A stretch of DNA of 35,979 nt from Pseudomonadota bacterium (GCA_023386135.1 JAEWKG010000019.1:1-35979), one strand, 5' to 3'; counted from the stretch's first letter, positions 9,099 to 19,367 are shown. Program-made: numbers and translations. Notes: generated from the letters alone by a model not told the origin.

Positions 9099-11135
9099 AT
9101 GACCGATCCGATCTCGTCCCACCGCGACGGCGAAGTGCTCGTCGTCGTTTCGAACAACCCGCCGGTGAATGCGCTCGGCCAGGCGGTGCGCGCAGGGTTG
9201 AAGCGCGAAATCGAGGCCGGCCTTGCCGACGGCGGGGTCAAGGCGATCGTGATCCGCTGCGACGGGCGCACGTTCTTCGCCGGCGCGGACATCACTGAAT
9301 TCGGCAAACCGCCGCAAGGACCGAGCCTGCCCGAAACGCTCGACGCGATGGAAGCGAGCGACAAGCCGGTGGTCGCAGCGATCCACGGCACCGCGCTCGG
9401 CGGCGGTTGCGAGGTCGCGCTCGCGTGCCACTACCGCGTCGCGGCGCATGATGCGAAGCTCGGCCTGCCCGAGGTCAAGCTCGGTCTGATCCCGGGGGCC
9501 GCGGGCACCCAGCGCATGCCGCGGCTGGTCGGCGCCGAGGCGGCGCTGCCGCTGGTGGTGGGTGGCGATCCGATCTCGGCTGAGAAGGCCAAGGCGATCG
9601 GCCTCGTCGACCAGCTCGTCTGCGTTGACACGCTGGAACGCGACGCGGTCGCCTTCGCGCGCACCAAGATCGGCCAGCCGGTCCCGCGCGCCTCGGAAGG
9701 CACCAAGAACCAGGACGGGGTGAAAAATCCCGCGCTGTTCGACGATTTCCGCCGCAGCCAGGCGCGCAAAATCCGCGGCTTCGACGCCCCCAACGCGGCG
9801 ATCGAGGCGGTCAAGGCCGCCGGCGAGCTGCCCTATGCCGAAGGCGTGAAGCGCGAGCGCGAGCTGTTCATGAACCTGATGACCGGCACCCAGTCGGCCG
9901 CCATGCGTCATTATTTCTTCGCCGAACGCGCCGCGAACAAGATCGACGACGTTCCCGCCGATACCCCGCTGATCCCGATCAAGAAGGTCGGCATCATCGG
10001 CGCGGGCACGATGGGCGGCGGCATCGCGATGAACTTCCTGTCCGCCGGGATCGCGGTGACGATCCTGGAAATGCAGCAGGACGCGCTCGATCGGGGCACC
10101 AAGACCATGCGCCGCAACTACGAGAACACCGCCAAGCGCGGCCGCATGACCGACGAGGCAGTCGAGAAGGCGATGGGCCTGCTCTCGCCGACGCTCGATT
10201 ACAGCGCGCTCGCCGATTGCGACCTGATGATCGAGGCCGTGTACGAGAACATGGACGTGAAGAAGCAGGTCTTCGCCAAGCTCGACGAGGTGGTGAAACA
10301 GGGCGCAATCCTCGCCTCCAACACCAGCTATCTCAACGTGGACGAGATCGCGACCGCGACCAAGCGGCCGGGCTACGTCCTCGGGCTGCACTTCTTTTCA
10401 CCCGCCAACGTGATGAAATTACTGGAGATCGTCCGCGGCAAGGAAACCCGTGACGATGTGCTGGCGACTTGCATGAAGCTCGCCAAGACCATCGGCAAGG
10501 TCGCCGCGGTCTCGGGCGTGTGCCCGGGCTTCATCGGCAACCGCATGCTCAGCCCCCGCCAGCAGCAGGCGAACGCGCTGATCATGGAGGGCGCGAACTA
10601 CTGGGACATCGACGACGTCCTGCTCGAGTTCGGCTTCCCGATGGGCCCGTTCCAGATGGGCGACCTCGCCGGCACCGATATCGGCTGGCACCGCGATCCC
10701 ACGAAGATCGAGACGATCCGCGACGCGCTGTGCGCCAAGGGCCGGTTCGGCCAGAAGGCGGGCAAGGGCTATTACGACTACGACGAGGCGCGCAATCGCA
10801 CCCCGTCGGACGAAACCAAGGCGATTATCGCCGACTTCGCCGCCAAGGAAGGCAAGCCGCAGCGCGAAATCTCCAAGGACGAGATCCGCGAGCGGTTGCT
10901 CTACCCGATGGTCAACGAAGGCGCGACGATCCTCGACGAGAAGATGGCCCAGCGCGCGAGCGACATCGATGTGGTGTGGATCAACGGCTACGGTTGGCCG
11001 CTCTATACCGGCGGGCCGATGTTCTGGGCCGATACGATCGGTCTCAAGACCGTGGTCGAAGGCCTTGAAAAGCATGGCCTTCCGGTAAGCAACTACCTTC
11101 GCCGCAAGGCCGACGCGGGCGAGAAGTTCAACTAG
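9099..11135 (+). CDS. Bifunctional enoyl-CoA hydratase / 3-hydroxyacyl-CoA dehydrogenase
   Basis: This 678-residue FadB/FadJ-type multifunctional beta-oxidation protein hydrates 2-enoyl-CoA and oxidises the resulting 3-hydroxyacyl-CoA with NAD+. The N-terminal crotonase domain (about 1-190) has the oxyanion motif and both catalytic glutamates, E105 in GGGCEVALACHYR and E125 in GLPEVKLGLIPG. The NAD-binding Rossmann motif VGIIGAGTMGGGIA is at about 297-310. The dehydrogenase active-site histidine is in GLHFFSPANVM at about 430, and the C-terminal dehydrogenase domains follow (GFIGNRM). It is shorter than E. coli FadB (729 residues). It follows the serine hydrolase by 10 bases. A partner thiolase would normally be adjacent, but the next gene encodes only a thiolase-like protein. 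Confidence 0.95.
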   Translation: MTDPISSHRDGEVLVVVSNNPPVNALGQAVRAGLKREIEAGLADGGVKAIVIRCDGRTFFAGADITEFGKPPQGPSLPETLDAMEASDKPVVAAIHGTALGGGCEVALACHYRVAAHDAKLGLPEVKLGLIPGAAGTQRMPRLVGAEAALPLVVGGDPISAEKAKAIGLVDQLVCVDTLERDAVAFARTKIGQPVPRASEGTKNQDGVKNPALFDDFRRSQARKIRGFDAPNAAIEAVKAAGELPYAEGVKRERELFMNLMTGTQSAAMRHYFFAERAANKIDDVPADTPLIPIKKVGIIGAGTMGGGIAMNFLSAGIAVTILEMQQDALDRGTKTMRRNYENTAKRGRMTDEAVEKAMGLLSPTLDYSALADCDLMIEAVYENMDVKKQVFAKLDEVVKQGAILASNTSYLNVDEIATATKRPGYVLGLHFFSPANVMKLLEIVRGKETRDDVLATCMKLAKTIGKVAAVSGVCPGFIGNRMLSPRQQQANALIMEGANYWDIDDVLLEFGFPMGPFQMGDLAGTDIGWHRDPTKIETIRDALCAKGRFGQKAGKGYYDYDEARNRTPSDETKAIIADFAAKEGKPQREISKDEIRERLLYPMVNEGATILDEKMAQRASDIDVVWINGYGWPLYTGGPMFWADTIGLKTVVEGLEKHGLPVSNYLRRKADAGEKFN

Positions 11136-11150
11136 CGTGTCCTTTTATCC

Positions 11151-11256
11151 GTCATCCCCGCGAAAGCGGGGAGCCATCTCGGAACCGGTGCACACTTCAC
11201 AGCGGTCGTGCATCGCGACACGGCCGGAGATGGGTGCCCGCTTTCGCGGGGATGAC
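11151..11256. repeat. REP-like palindromic element 1
   Basis: Two 30-base arms, 11151-11180 and 11227-11256, are reverse complements at 28 of 30 positions, separated by 46 bases. Each arm begins with GTCATCCCCGCGAAAGCGGG or its complement, and so also contains its own small CCCCGC-GAAA-GCGGGG hairpin. The element fills the gap between the FadB-like gene and the thiolase-like gene. A related copy lies at 12805-12874. This matches the interspersed REP-type palindromes common in alphaproteobacterial intergenic DNA. Confidence 0.85.
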
Positions 11257-11257
11257 G

Positions 11258-12784
11258 ATGGTCGGTGATGCGATGATCGGCGACCATACTCCCGTCATCG
11301 TCGGCGTCGGCCAGGTCGTCGAGCGCATCGGCGAGGCGGAGTGGCAGGGCCGCTCCGCCGCCGACCTCGCCGCTTGGGCGGCGGAGCGCGCCATCGCAGA
11401 CGCCGGCGCGGCGCAGGACCTGAAGCCACTGATCGAGGTCGTCTCCTCGATCCGCACGTTCGAGGATTCCGGTGCAGCGCCCTCGCCGTTCGGCAAACCC
11501 GACAAGTTTCCGCTGTCGGTCGCGCGGCGGGTCGGGCTGGCGCCCAAACACGCGATCCTCGAGGCGGTAGGCGGGCAGTCACCGGTGACCGCGCTGGTCG
11601 AGATGGCGACACGCGTGGCGCGCGGCGAGATCGCGGCGGGCATGGTGTTCGGGGCGGAGGCGATCTCCAACACCCGCCACCTGTCGGCCCAAGGCGAGAC
11701 CGGCGAATGGGCCGAGCACGATGAGGGCGAGATCGAGGACCGCGGCTCGGCGCGGATGCTCACAAGGCAGGGGATCGTCCACGGCATCGTCAGCGCCCCG
11801 ATCGCCTACGCGCTGCTGGAAAACGCCCGCCGCGCGCGCTTGGGCATGAGTCGCGAGGATTATCGCGGGGCGATGGGTGAACTGTTCGCACCGTTCAGCG
11901 CGGTGGCGGCGGAGAACCCCTACTCCAGCGCGGCGAGCGACCCGCTCTCGGCGCAGGAGATCGCCACGGTCACGCCGAAGAACCGGATGATCGCCGACCC
12001 CTTTCCGCTGAAGGTCGTCGCGCGCGACCAAGTCAATATGGGCGCCGCGATGCTGGTCATGTCCGCCGCCGCCGCGCGCGACGCGGGCATCCCGGAGGAC
12101 CGCTGGGTCTACATCCACGGCGCGTCCGCAGCAGCCGAGCCCGACATCCTCGAACGCGCCGACCCAGGCGCCTACCCCGCCGCCGAAGCCGCGCTCGATG
12201 CGGCGCTGGTCACGGCGGGCAAGAGCGTCGGTGAGGTCGAGGTGCTCGATTTCTACTCGTGCTTCCCCATCGCGGTGTTTTCGACCGCCGTCGACCATCT
12301 TGGCCTTAACCAGAGCGACCCGCGCGGCCTGACCGTGACCGGCGGCCTCCCCTACTTCGGCGGCGCGGGCAACGGCTACTCCAGCCACGCCATCGCCAGC
12401 GCGGTTGAGCGCCTGCGCACCAAGCCAGGCGCCTTCGGCCTCGTCGGCGCCAACGGCGGCTTCCAGAGCAAGTACGCCGCGCTGGTCCTCTCGACCGCGC
12501 CCGCCGCGTTCCCCGGCTGGAGCGAGGCCGTCCAGCACCGCCCGGCCCCGCCCCAACTCGCCGACCTGGTCGAGGGCGACGGGACGATCGAAACCTACAC
12601 CGTAGTCTATGGTCGCGAGGGCCCGACCTACGCGGTCGTCATCGGCAGCCTGCCCGACGGCCGCCGGTTCATCGCCCGCGGCGACGATCCTGCCACCCTC
12701 GCCGCGATGGAAGCGCACGACCCGCTCCACCGCCAAGTGGCGCTTTCCAACGACGGGACACGCAACGCGTTCACACTGCGGTGA
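11258..12784 (+). CDS. Thiolase-like protein without catalytic residues (TLP1/SCP2-thiolase-like)
   Basis: This protein has about 508 residues and the thiolase fold (N-terminal TPVIVGVGQ; repeated alpha/beta pattern). The nucleophile cysteine motif of true thiolases is replaced by GGQSPVTAL, with serine at residue 108. The usual GHP histidine motif is replaced by YFGGAGNGYSSHA, and the second-cysteine CxG loop by GANGGFQSKY. The roughly 80 C-terminal residues (GTIETYTVVYGREGPTYAVV onward) resemble the extra domain described for mycobacterial thiolase-like protein 1. Normal thiolysis is therefore unlikely; acyl-CoA binding or another reaction is possible. The start is uncertain: ATG 11258 is chosen because GGGG lies just upstream, but 11252 and 11273 are alternatives. 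The start region abuts REP element 1, which supplies the GGGG. Confidence 0.85.
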   Translation: MVGDAMIGDHTPVIVGVGQVVERIGEAEWQGRSAADLAAWAAERAIADAGAAQDLKPLIEVVSSIRTFEDSGAAPSPFGKPDKFPLSVARRVGLAPKHAILEAVGGQSPVTALVEMATRVARGEIAAGMVFGAEAISNTRHLSAQGETGEWAEHDEGEIEDRGSARMLTRQGIVHGIVSAPIAYALLENARRARLGMSREDYRGAMGELFAPFSAVAAENPYSSAASDPLSAQEIATVTPKNRMIADPFPLKVVARDQVNMGAAMLVMSAAAARDAGIPEDRWVYIHGASAAAEPDILERADPGAYPAAEAALDAALVTAGKSVGEVEVLDFYSCFPIAVFSTAVDHLGLNQSDPRGLTVTGGLPYFGGAGNGYSSHAIASAVERLRTKPGAFGLVGANGGFQSKYAALVLSTAPAAFPGWSEAVQHRPAPPQLADLVEGDGTIETYTVVYGREGPTYAVVIGSLPDGRRFIARGDDPATLAAMEAHDPLHRQVALSNDGTRNAFTLR

Positions 12785-12804
12785 CCGGCCTTCCACCCTC
12801 CGTC

Positions 12805-12874
12805 GTCATCCCCGCGAAAGCGGGGATCCATCTCCGGCGGCAGGAGCGGGGCCCCCGCTTTCGCGGGGGGTGAC
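12805..12874. repeat. REP-like palindromic element 2
   Basis: The left arm 12805-12834 starts with GTCATCCCCGCGAAAGCGGG and is almost identical to the left arm of the element at 11151. The right arm (12848-12874) is an imperfect reverse complement ending in GGGGTGAC. The copy is more compact, with 13 bases between the arms. It lies between the thiolase-like gene and acs and could act as a transcript-end structure or an mRNA-stability barrier. Confidence 0.85.
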
Positions 12875-12917
12875 GAGGTTGAGTGTAGAATGTAGCTTGG
12901 GCGCGAAGGAGTTCCAC

Positions 12918-14870
<1,953 letters not shown>

Positions 14871-15146
14871 GGCCAACGTGCTGCTTACCCGCGAAGGCCA
14901 ACCGCTGTTAGAGAGACGAGCCCTCCACACTTTCTCTAGCGGCCGACCAATGCCGGAGGCCGCTGCGGATCGAACGTTTACCGACCTCGTTCTGACAATT
15001 ACCAACTTTAGAGTCTATTGCATTCAAACGACTCTAGAGGACGTTTTCAATACTTCCAGGCTTGCCAAGAGTAACGAACAATTTAGGAATTCGATATAAC
15101 CTGCCCTTGATCGCATCGCCTTGGGTCATACCGAGGAGGGACGAAT
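14871..15146. other. Intergenic region with two inverted repeats, acs to adhesin
   Basis: This 276-base stretch is visibly less GC-rich than its neighbours. Just after acs, bases 14904-14916 and 14931-14943 can form a 13-pair RNA stem (three G-U pairs) with a 14-base loop but no T-run. A second inverted repeat, CTTTAGAGTC (15006-15015) and GACTCTAGAG (15030-15039), lies about 110 bases ahead of the adhesin gene. A weak promoter-like pair CTGACA (14992-14997) and TATTGC (15016-15021) overlaps its left arm. A 73-codon open frame here has no ribosome site and no recognisable product. A GAGGAGGG ribosome site belongs to the adhesin. Confidence 0.5.
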
Positions 15147-17108
15147 ATGTCTTGCGTTGCGCATCACGTTCGCTGGTCATCCGCCGGGCTTTTGCCCTTG
15201 GCCGCCGTCATTCCGCTCCCATTGGCGTCGCCCGCGAGCGCACAGACATTGCAACCCGTCGTCGACGTCTGCACCGGAGTGGGCATCGACGATTCCGCGC
15301 TTCGCACGCTTCTTCAACGAACGCTGGTGCCGACCGCGCAAGGTGTCGAGAACCTGTTCGACGATCTGCTGACGGTCAATATCCTGGGAGTGCCGCTTCT
15401 GTCGCTTCCGGATGTCAACCTGGGAGTAGCGACCACCGCGTCCGATATCGCGGCTGGCAACACCGTTTCACTGCAGGTCCTCGATACCGACGGTAACGTG
15501 GTCGGTTCGGGCACCTGCAATGTGACCACCGACGGATATACCCTCAACACCCCGGCAGGCGTCGCCTTGGGCGGTAACCAGTTGACCGGCCTTGGCTCGG
15601 GAACGCCGGCGAGCGCCGCGGAGCTCGATGCGATCGCGATCGGGAACGGCGCCACCACGACCGTGGGTGCGAATGGCGCAGTAGCCATCGGCAGCGGCGC
15701 GTCGGTCACCGCGCCCAATGGCGTCTCCATCGGCGCGGGATCGGTCAACGACCGGGCGGCGCTGGCGGGCTACACCGCTTACGGCATTTCGGGACCAGCC
15801 AATTCCGCTGGATCGGTTTCGTTCGGCGCCCCGGGGATGGAGCGCCAGCTGACCAACCTGGCCCCCGGCACGGCGCCCAGCGATGCGGCTACTGTCGGCC
15901 AGGTGCAAGGCGCAGTCACCGCCGCGACCGCTGACACGGTGCGCTATGCCGATGGCAGCCACACGGCGATTGCGCTCGACGGAGCGGGCGGGACGGCGCT
16001 CACAAACGTTGCACCCGGCACGGTCGCGGCAAATTCCACCGATGCGATCAATGGCGGCCAGCTGTTCGCGACCAACCAGCAGGTGGCTACCAACACCGCC
16101 GCCATCGTGACGCTGCAGGCGGACTTGTCGGCGCTCTCGTTCGACGCGGTGAAGTATGACAGCCCCACGTTCGACAGCGTGACCTTTGCCGGCGCAGCGG
16201 GAACGACGCTGAACAACGTGGCGCCAGGTGCCGTTGCCGCCGGATCGATGCAGGCCGTGAACGGCTCGCAGCTCTACGCCACCAACCAGCAGGTCGCCGC
16301 TAATACCGCCGCCATCGGCGGGCTCGACGCCAGGACCACCCAGAACAGCGCCGATATCGCGGCGGTCGATGCCCGCGTAACGCAGAACAGCGCCGATATT
16401 TCTACCATCGGGGCGCAGGTTGCGCAGAACACGACCGACATCTCGTCCGTCTCGACGCAAGTGGCGCAGAATTCGGGCGACATTGCCGTGCTCGATGGAC
16501 GGGTGACGAACAACGCGACCGCCATCACGCAGGTCGCTGCCAGCATGACGGCGATCGATGCGCGAGTGACCAACAACACGACCCAGATCGCCGCGGTCCA
16601 GGCGCAGGTGAACAACGTGCCGGTGAAATATGTCGGCGATGCCGATGGGCTGCCGACCGTTGGTCCGACCGATACCGTGGCCTTCACCGGCGCGACGGGC
16701 GGACCCGTCCGCGTGTCCAACGTCGCGGACGCGACTGCCGGCACCGACGCGGTGAACCTCCGCCAGCTGCAGGCGTCGCTTGCGCAATTCCAGGGAGGTA
16801 TGAGCCAGGTTCTCTCCGATGCAAACGCCTATACCGACACACGTTTCGCCCAGGTCGACTTTAACCTGCGCGACCTCAGGGAGAGCGCCTTTGCCGGCAC
16901 AGCGGCGGCGATCGCCCTGGCGACGGTCCCCCAGTCGATGGAGGCGGGTAAATCGATGATCGGAGGGGCGGTTGGCCATTATCGCGGGCAGACGGCGTTC
17001 GGCTTTGGCGTCTCGACCGCGGGCGACACAGTCGCATTCAAGGCGAGCGGGACGATCGACATGAACGGAAAGGGCTCGCTCGCCATGGGTGCGGGGGTGA
17101 GCTTTTGA
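15147..17108 (+). CDS. Trimeric autotransporter adhesin (YadA-like)
   Basis: This 653-residue type V-c secreted surface protein presumably forms a homotrimer that mediates adhesion or autoaggregation. A signal peptide is cleaved near residue 32 (ASPASA). The passenger contains YadA-head-like motifs (AIAIGNGATT, AVAIGSGASV, GVSIGAGSV). Two neck modules read NGGQLFATNQQV and NGSQLYATNQQV. The coiled-coil stalk at about 395-485 has 14-residue repeats. The C-terminal membrane anchor is at about 580-653, ending in MGAGVSF with the terminal phenylalanine of outer-membrane barrels. Two cysteines lie in the N-terminal region (DVCTG, GTCNV). ATG 15147 has GAGGAGGG six bases upstream. It stands alone, separated from neighbours by structured intergenic DNA. 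Confidence 0.93.
   Translation: MSCVAHHVRWSSAGLLPLAAVIPLPLASPASAQTLQPVVDVCTGVGIDDSALRTLLQRTLVPTAQGVENLFDDLLTVNILGVPLLSLPDVNLGVATTASDIAAGNTVSLQVLDTDGNVVGSGTCNVTTDGYTLNTPAGVALGGNQLTGLGSGTPASAAELDAIAIGNGATTTVGANGAVAIGSGASVTAPNGVSIGAGSVNDRAALAGYTAYGISGPANSAGSVSFGAPGMERQLTNLAPGTAPSDAATVGQVQGAVTAATADTVRYADGSHTAIALDGAGGTALTNVAPGTVAANSTDAINGGQLFATNQQVATNTAAIVTLQADLSALSFDAVKYDSPTFDSVTFAGAAGTTLNNVAPGAVAAGSMQAVNGSQLYATNQQVAANTAAIGGLDARTTQNSADIAAVDARVTQNSADISTIGAQVAQNTTDISSVSTQVAQNSGDIAVLDGRVTNNATAITQVAASMTAIDARVTNNTTQIAAVQAQVNNVPVKYVGDADGLPTVGPTDTVAFTGATGGPVRVSNVADATAGTDAVNLRQLQASLAQFQGGMSQVLSDANAYTDTRFAQVDFNLRDLRESAFAGTAAAIALATVPQSMEAGKSMIGGAVGHYRGQTAFGFGVSTAGDTVAFKASGTIDMNGKGSLAMGAGVSF
16329..16601 (+). 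repeat. 14-residue stalk repeats inside the adhesin
   Basis: Five consecutive 42-base units encode two-heptad repeats of pattern AxVxQNSxDIxxVx. A half-unit of seven residues follows (ASMTAID), then one more full unit. Asparagine at a fixed place in each unit (QNS, QNT, NNA, NNT) fits the polar core layers known in trimeric adhesin stalks. The half-unit keeps the heptad register. Confidence 0.8.
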
Positions 17109-17167
17109 GCGCGCCGCTCTATCGCGACGATGCTCCGCCAGCCCTCCAGCAAGCGTAGCAAGCGTAG

Positions 17168-17215
17168 GGTGCATTGAGGCCGGCCGAAATGCACCGCTCC
17201 GGCGATGGTGCATTT
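17168..17215. repeat. Three-part inverted repeat with two alternative hairpins
   Basis: GGTGCATT (17168-17175), AAATGCACC (17187-17195) and GGTGCATTT (17207-17215) follow each other at near-equal spacing. The middle copy can pair with either flank: eight pairs with the left, nine with the right. The first loop contains the self-complementary GGCCGGCC. It lies between the adhesin and the convergent hydrolase gene and may end transcription from either side, though no good T-run follows. Confidence 0.6.
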
Positions 17216-17253
17216 CGCCTTGCCCAATACCCCCTACAGCGCGTGGCTGAGCG

Positions 17254-18084
17254 TCAGGCGGGATGCGCCCCCAGCCACTTCGCCAGATCGCCGATCACCG
17301 CGTCCTTCTCGGGCTCGTTGTAGATCTCGTGGAACAGCCCCGGATAGGTGATCACGGTCTTGTCGCTGGCGCCGATGGCATCGATCGTCGGGCGGGCGCC
17401 CGATAGCGGGACGAGCGCGTCGGCCTCGCCGTGCTGGATCAGGACCGGGACTTTCATGCCCGGTGCGCGCTCGAGGTAGGCCGGCAGCGGCGCGAACAGT
17501 TCGTGCGCGGTGCGCGCCGGTACTTTGCCGACGGTCACCAGCGGGTCGGCGGCATAGGCCTTGACCACCTCCGGATCGCGGCTGACCGCTTCGGGCGGGA
17601 GGGCGACGGTGCCCAGCCCAGGCGCGATGGCCGAGAGCAGCTGCACCACCAGCCGCTGCGCCGCCGGGGCGCTACCGCCGATCAAGGGGCCGGACAGGAT
17701 CAGGCCCGACATGTCCTCCGGCCAGCGGAGCGCGTAGCCGAACGCGACGTTGCCGCCCATCGAGTGGCCGAGCAGCTTGACGCGTCGCCCGCCGTGCCGC
17801 GCGCGAACCTCGGTGACGAACTTGTGGAAGTCCTCGATCACCCAGGCCATCCGGTCGACCAGCGCGCGCTTGCCGCCCGAGCGGCCGTGGCCCCGATGGT
17901 CGAGCGCGTAGAGCGCGTAGCCCTCCGGCACCAACCGCTCGACCAGGTTGCCGTAACGTCCGCCGTGTTCGGCATAGCCGTGCGCGATCACGATTACATC
18001 GCGCGGTTCGTTCTCAGGCAGCCATCCCTGCGCGTAAAGCTGGACCCCGCCGTGGCCGGTCAGGCGCCAATCGACGTGGCTCAC
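17254..18084 (-). CDS. Alpha/beta hydrolase, monoacylglycerol-lipase-like
   Basis: This 276-residue serine hydrolase of the Hydrolase_4/PldB type probably cleaves monoacylglycerols or lysophospholipids. The oxyanion-region motif HGYAEHGGRY is at 35-44, the nucleophile elbow GHSMGG has serine at 108, the acid is in GEADALVP at about 227, and the histidine is in LFHEIYNEP at about 257. No signal peptide is present. The start is GTG 18084, whose GTGA overlaps the stop of the acyl-CoA dehydrogenase upstream, so the two are translationally coupled. Coupling of a lipase-like hydrolase to an acyl-CoA dehydrogenase supports a fatty-acyl ester catabolic role. The chain preference is unknown. Confidence 0.92.
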   Translation of the reverse strand: MSHVDWRLTGHGGVQLYAQGWLPENEPRDVIVIAHGYAEHGGRYGNLVERLVPEGYALYALDHRGHGRSGGKRALVDRMAWVIEDFHKFVTEVRARHGGRRVKLLGHSMGGNVAFGYALRWPEDMSGLILSGPLIGGSAPAAQRLVVQLLSAIAPGLGTVALPPEAVSRDPEVVKAYAADPLVTVGKVPARTAHELFAPLPAYLERAPGMKVPVLIQHGEADALVPLSGARPTIDAIGASDKTVITYPGLFHEIYNEPEKDAVIGDLAKWLGAHPA

Positions 18085-19367
18085 CCAAACTTACCCCGGT
18101 TTGGGCCTAGGTAGCCGAACAGGTACGCGCCCACCTTGCGCATCTGGATCTCCTCCGCGCCTTCGGTGATGCGGTAGCGGCGGTGGTGGCGGAAGATGTG
18201 CTCGAACGGTTTGTGCCGCGAATAGCCGATGCCGCCGTGCACCTGCATCGCCCGGTCGGCCGCCTCGCACACCAGCCGGTTCGCCCAGTAATTGCACATG
18301 CTGACTTTGTCGGAGATCGTCTTCTCGATCTCCTCGTGCGGCATGTTGTCCATCTCCCACGCGGTCTTGTAGATCAGCAGCCGTAGCATCTCGCATTGGG
18401 TCTTGAGTTCCACCAGTGGGAACTGGATCGCCTGATTGCGCGCCAGTTCCTCGCCGAACGGCTTGCGCTGGCGGGCGTACTTCACGCTCTCGTCGATGCA
18501 GTGGAGCGCCGCGCCGAGGCTCGACGCAGCCTGGCGGATGCGGTTCTGGTGGACGAAGCTCTGCGCCAGCGCGAGGCCGCGGCCCTCCTGCCCCAGCATC
18601 GCGCTCTCGGGCACCCACACGTCGGTGAAGCTGAGCCGCGGGTGATCGGTGGGCATGTTGAAGGTCCACATCCACTCCTCGATCTTCAGCCCCTCGGTGG
18701 GGTTGGGGACGAGCAGGCAGGTGATCCCGCGCGCATCGCCGGGCTCGCCGCTGGTGCGGCAGAAGGTAGCGCAGTGGGTGGCGACGTGCATCCCGGTGAT
18801 CCACATCTTCTCGCCGTCGATGCGCCATCCCGGCACGCCGTCGCGGGTCTCGCGGACAGCCCTGGTCTCCATCCAGGTGGCGTCGGAGCCGTGGTGCGGT
18901 TCGGTCAGGCCGAAGGCGACGCGGCGCTTACCCTCGAACCCGCCGAGGATGAATTCGTCCTTCTGTTCCTCGGTGCCGAAAGTCTCGAACATCGCCACGA
19001 ACGGGAAGTTGCCGACGATCGAGTGCTCGTTCTGAAGGTCGTTGTGGAGGCCCAGCCCGCGCCGCGCGAAGCGTTCGCGGATCACCGCCATCCACAGGTT
19101 GGAACCGTCCTTGCCGCCGTACTTCTTGGGCGCAGAGAAGCGCCAGTGCCCGGCCGCATCGGCCGCTCGGCGCGCCTTGCCGAGGAGCTGCTCCCACTCG
19201 TGATTGGGCAGCCCTTCGCGCTCCCAATCGGTACGCGCATCCTCGCGGCGGTGGTCGAAGAAGCGGATGTTGTCGTCGGCGGCGACCAGCGGCTCGATCT
19301 CCGCCTCGATGAAGGCGATGAGCTCGGCGTAGTAGTCTTCCAGCTCCTGCGGAATCGCAAAGTCCAT
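18081..19367 (-). CDS. Acyl-CoA dehydrogenase
   Basis: This FAD flavoenzyme of 428 residues introduces the trans-2 double bond into an acyl-CoA, the first oxidative step of beta-oxidation. FAD/substrate segments include FGLTEPHHGSDATW and GEKMWITGMHVATHC. The C-terminal region has VHGGIGYSRHKPFEHIFRHH and the conserved ITEGAEEIQMRKV. It resembles the ACAD10/11-like group that often travels with APH-like kinases; here such a kinase lies 1.3 kb away on the other strand. ATG 19367 is preceded by GGGAGAG; the TTG at 19382 is not needed. It is the first gene of a coupled pair with the hydrolase. Substrate chain length is not deducible. Confidence 0.93.
   Translation of the reverse strand: MDFAIPQELEDYYAELIAFIEAEIEPLVAADDNIRFFDHRREDARTDWEREGLPNHEWEQLLGKARRAADAAGHWRFSAPKKYGGKDGSNLWMAVIRERFARRGLGLHNDLQNEHSIVGNFPFVAMFETFGTEEQKDEFILGGFEGKRRVAFGLTEPHHGSDATWMETRAVRETRDGVPGWRIDGEKMWITGMHVATHCATFCRTSGEPGDARGITCLLVPNPTEGLKIEEWMWTFNMPTDHPRLSFTDVWVPESAMLGQEGRGLALAQSFVHQNRIRQAASSLGAALHCIDESVKYARQRKPFGEELARNQAIQFPLVELKTQCEMLRLLIYKTAWEMDNMPHEEIEKTISDKVSMCNYWANRLVCEAADRAMQVHGGIGYSRHKPFEHIFRHHRRYRITEGAEEIQMRKVGAYLFGYLGPNRGKFG

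Noticed and set aside
8997..10391. Minus-strand frame of 464 codons across the FadB-like gene
   Set aside because: Shadow of the plus-strand gene; low-complexity R/H/A/V/D-rich translation with no motifs.
11151..12874. CRISPR array
   Set aside because: Only two palindromic copies 1.6 kb apart with a gene between them; no regular spacers and no cas genes.
12609..12917. Upstream extension of acs by 103 codons
   Set aside because: The extension reads through the end of the thiolase-like gene and REP element 2; GAAGGAG fixes the start at 12918.
14878..15099. 73-codon plus frame between acs and the adhesin
   Set aside because: No ribosome site, no family resemblance, and it contains both inverted repeats of the intergenic region.
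15468..17213. Minus-strand frame of 581 codons across the adhesin
   Set aside because: Caused by the repeated stalk codons read backwards; no signal peptide, no fold, no ribosome site.
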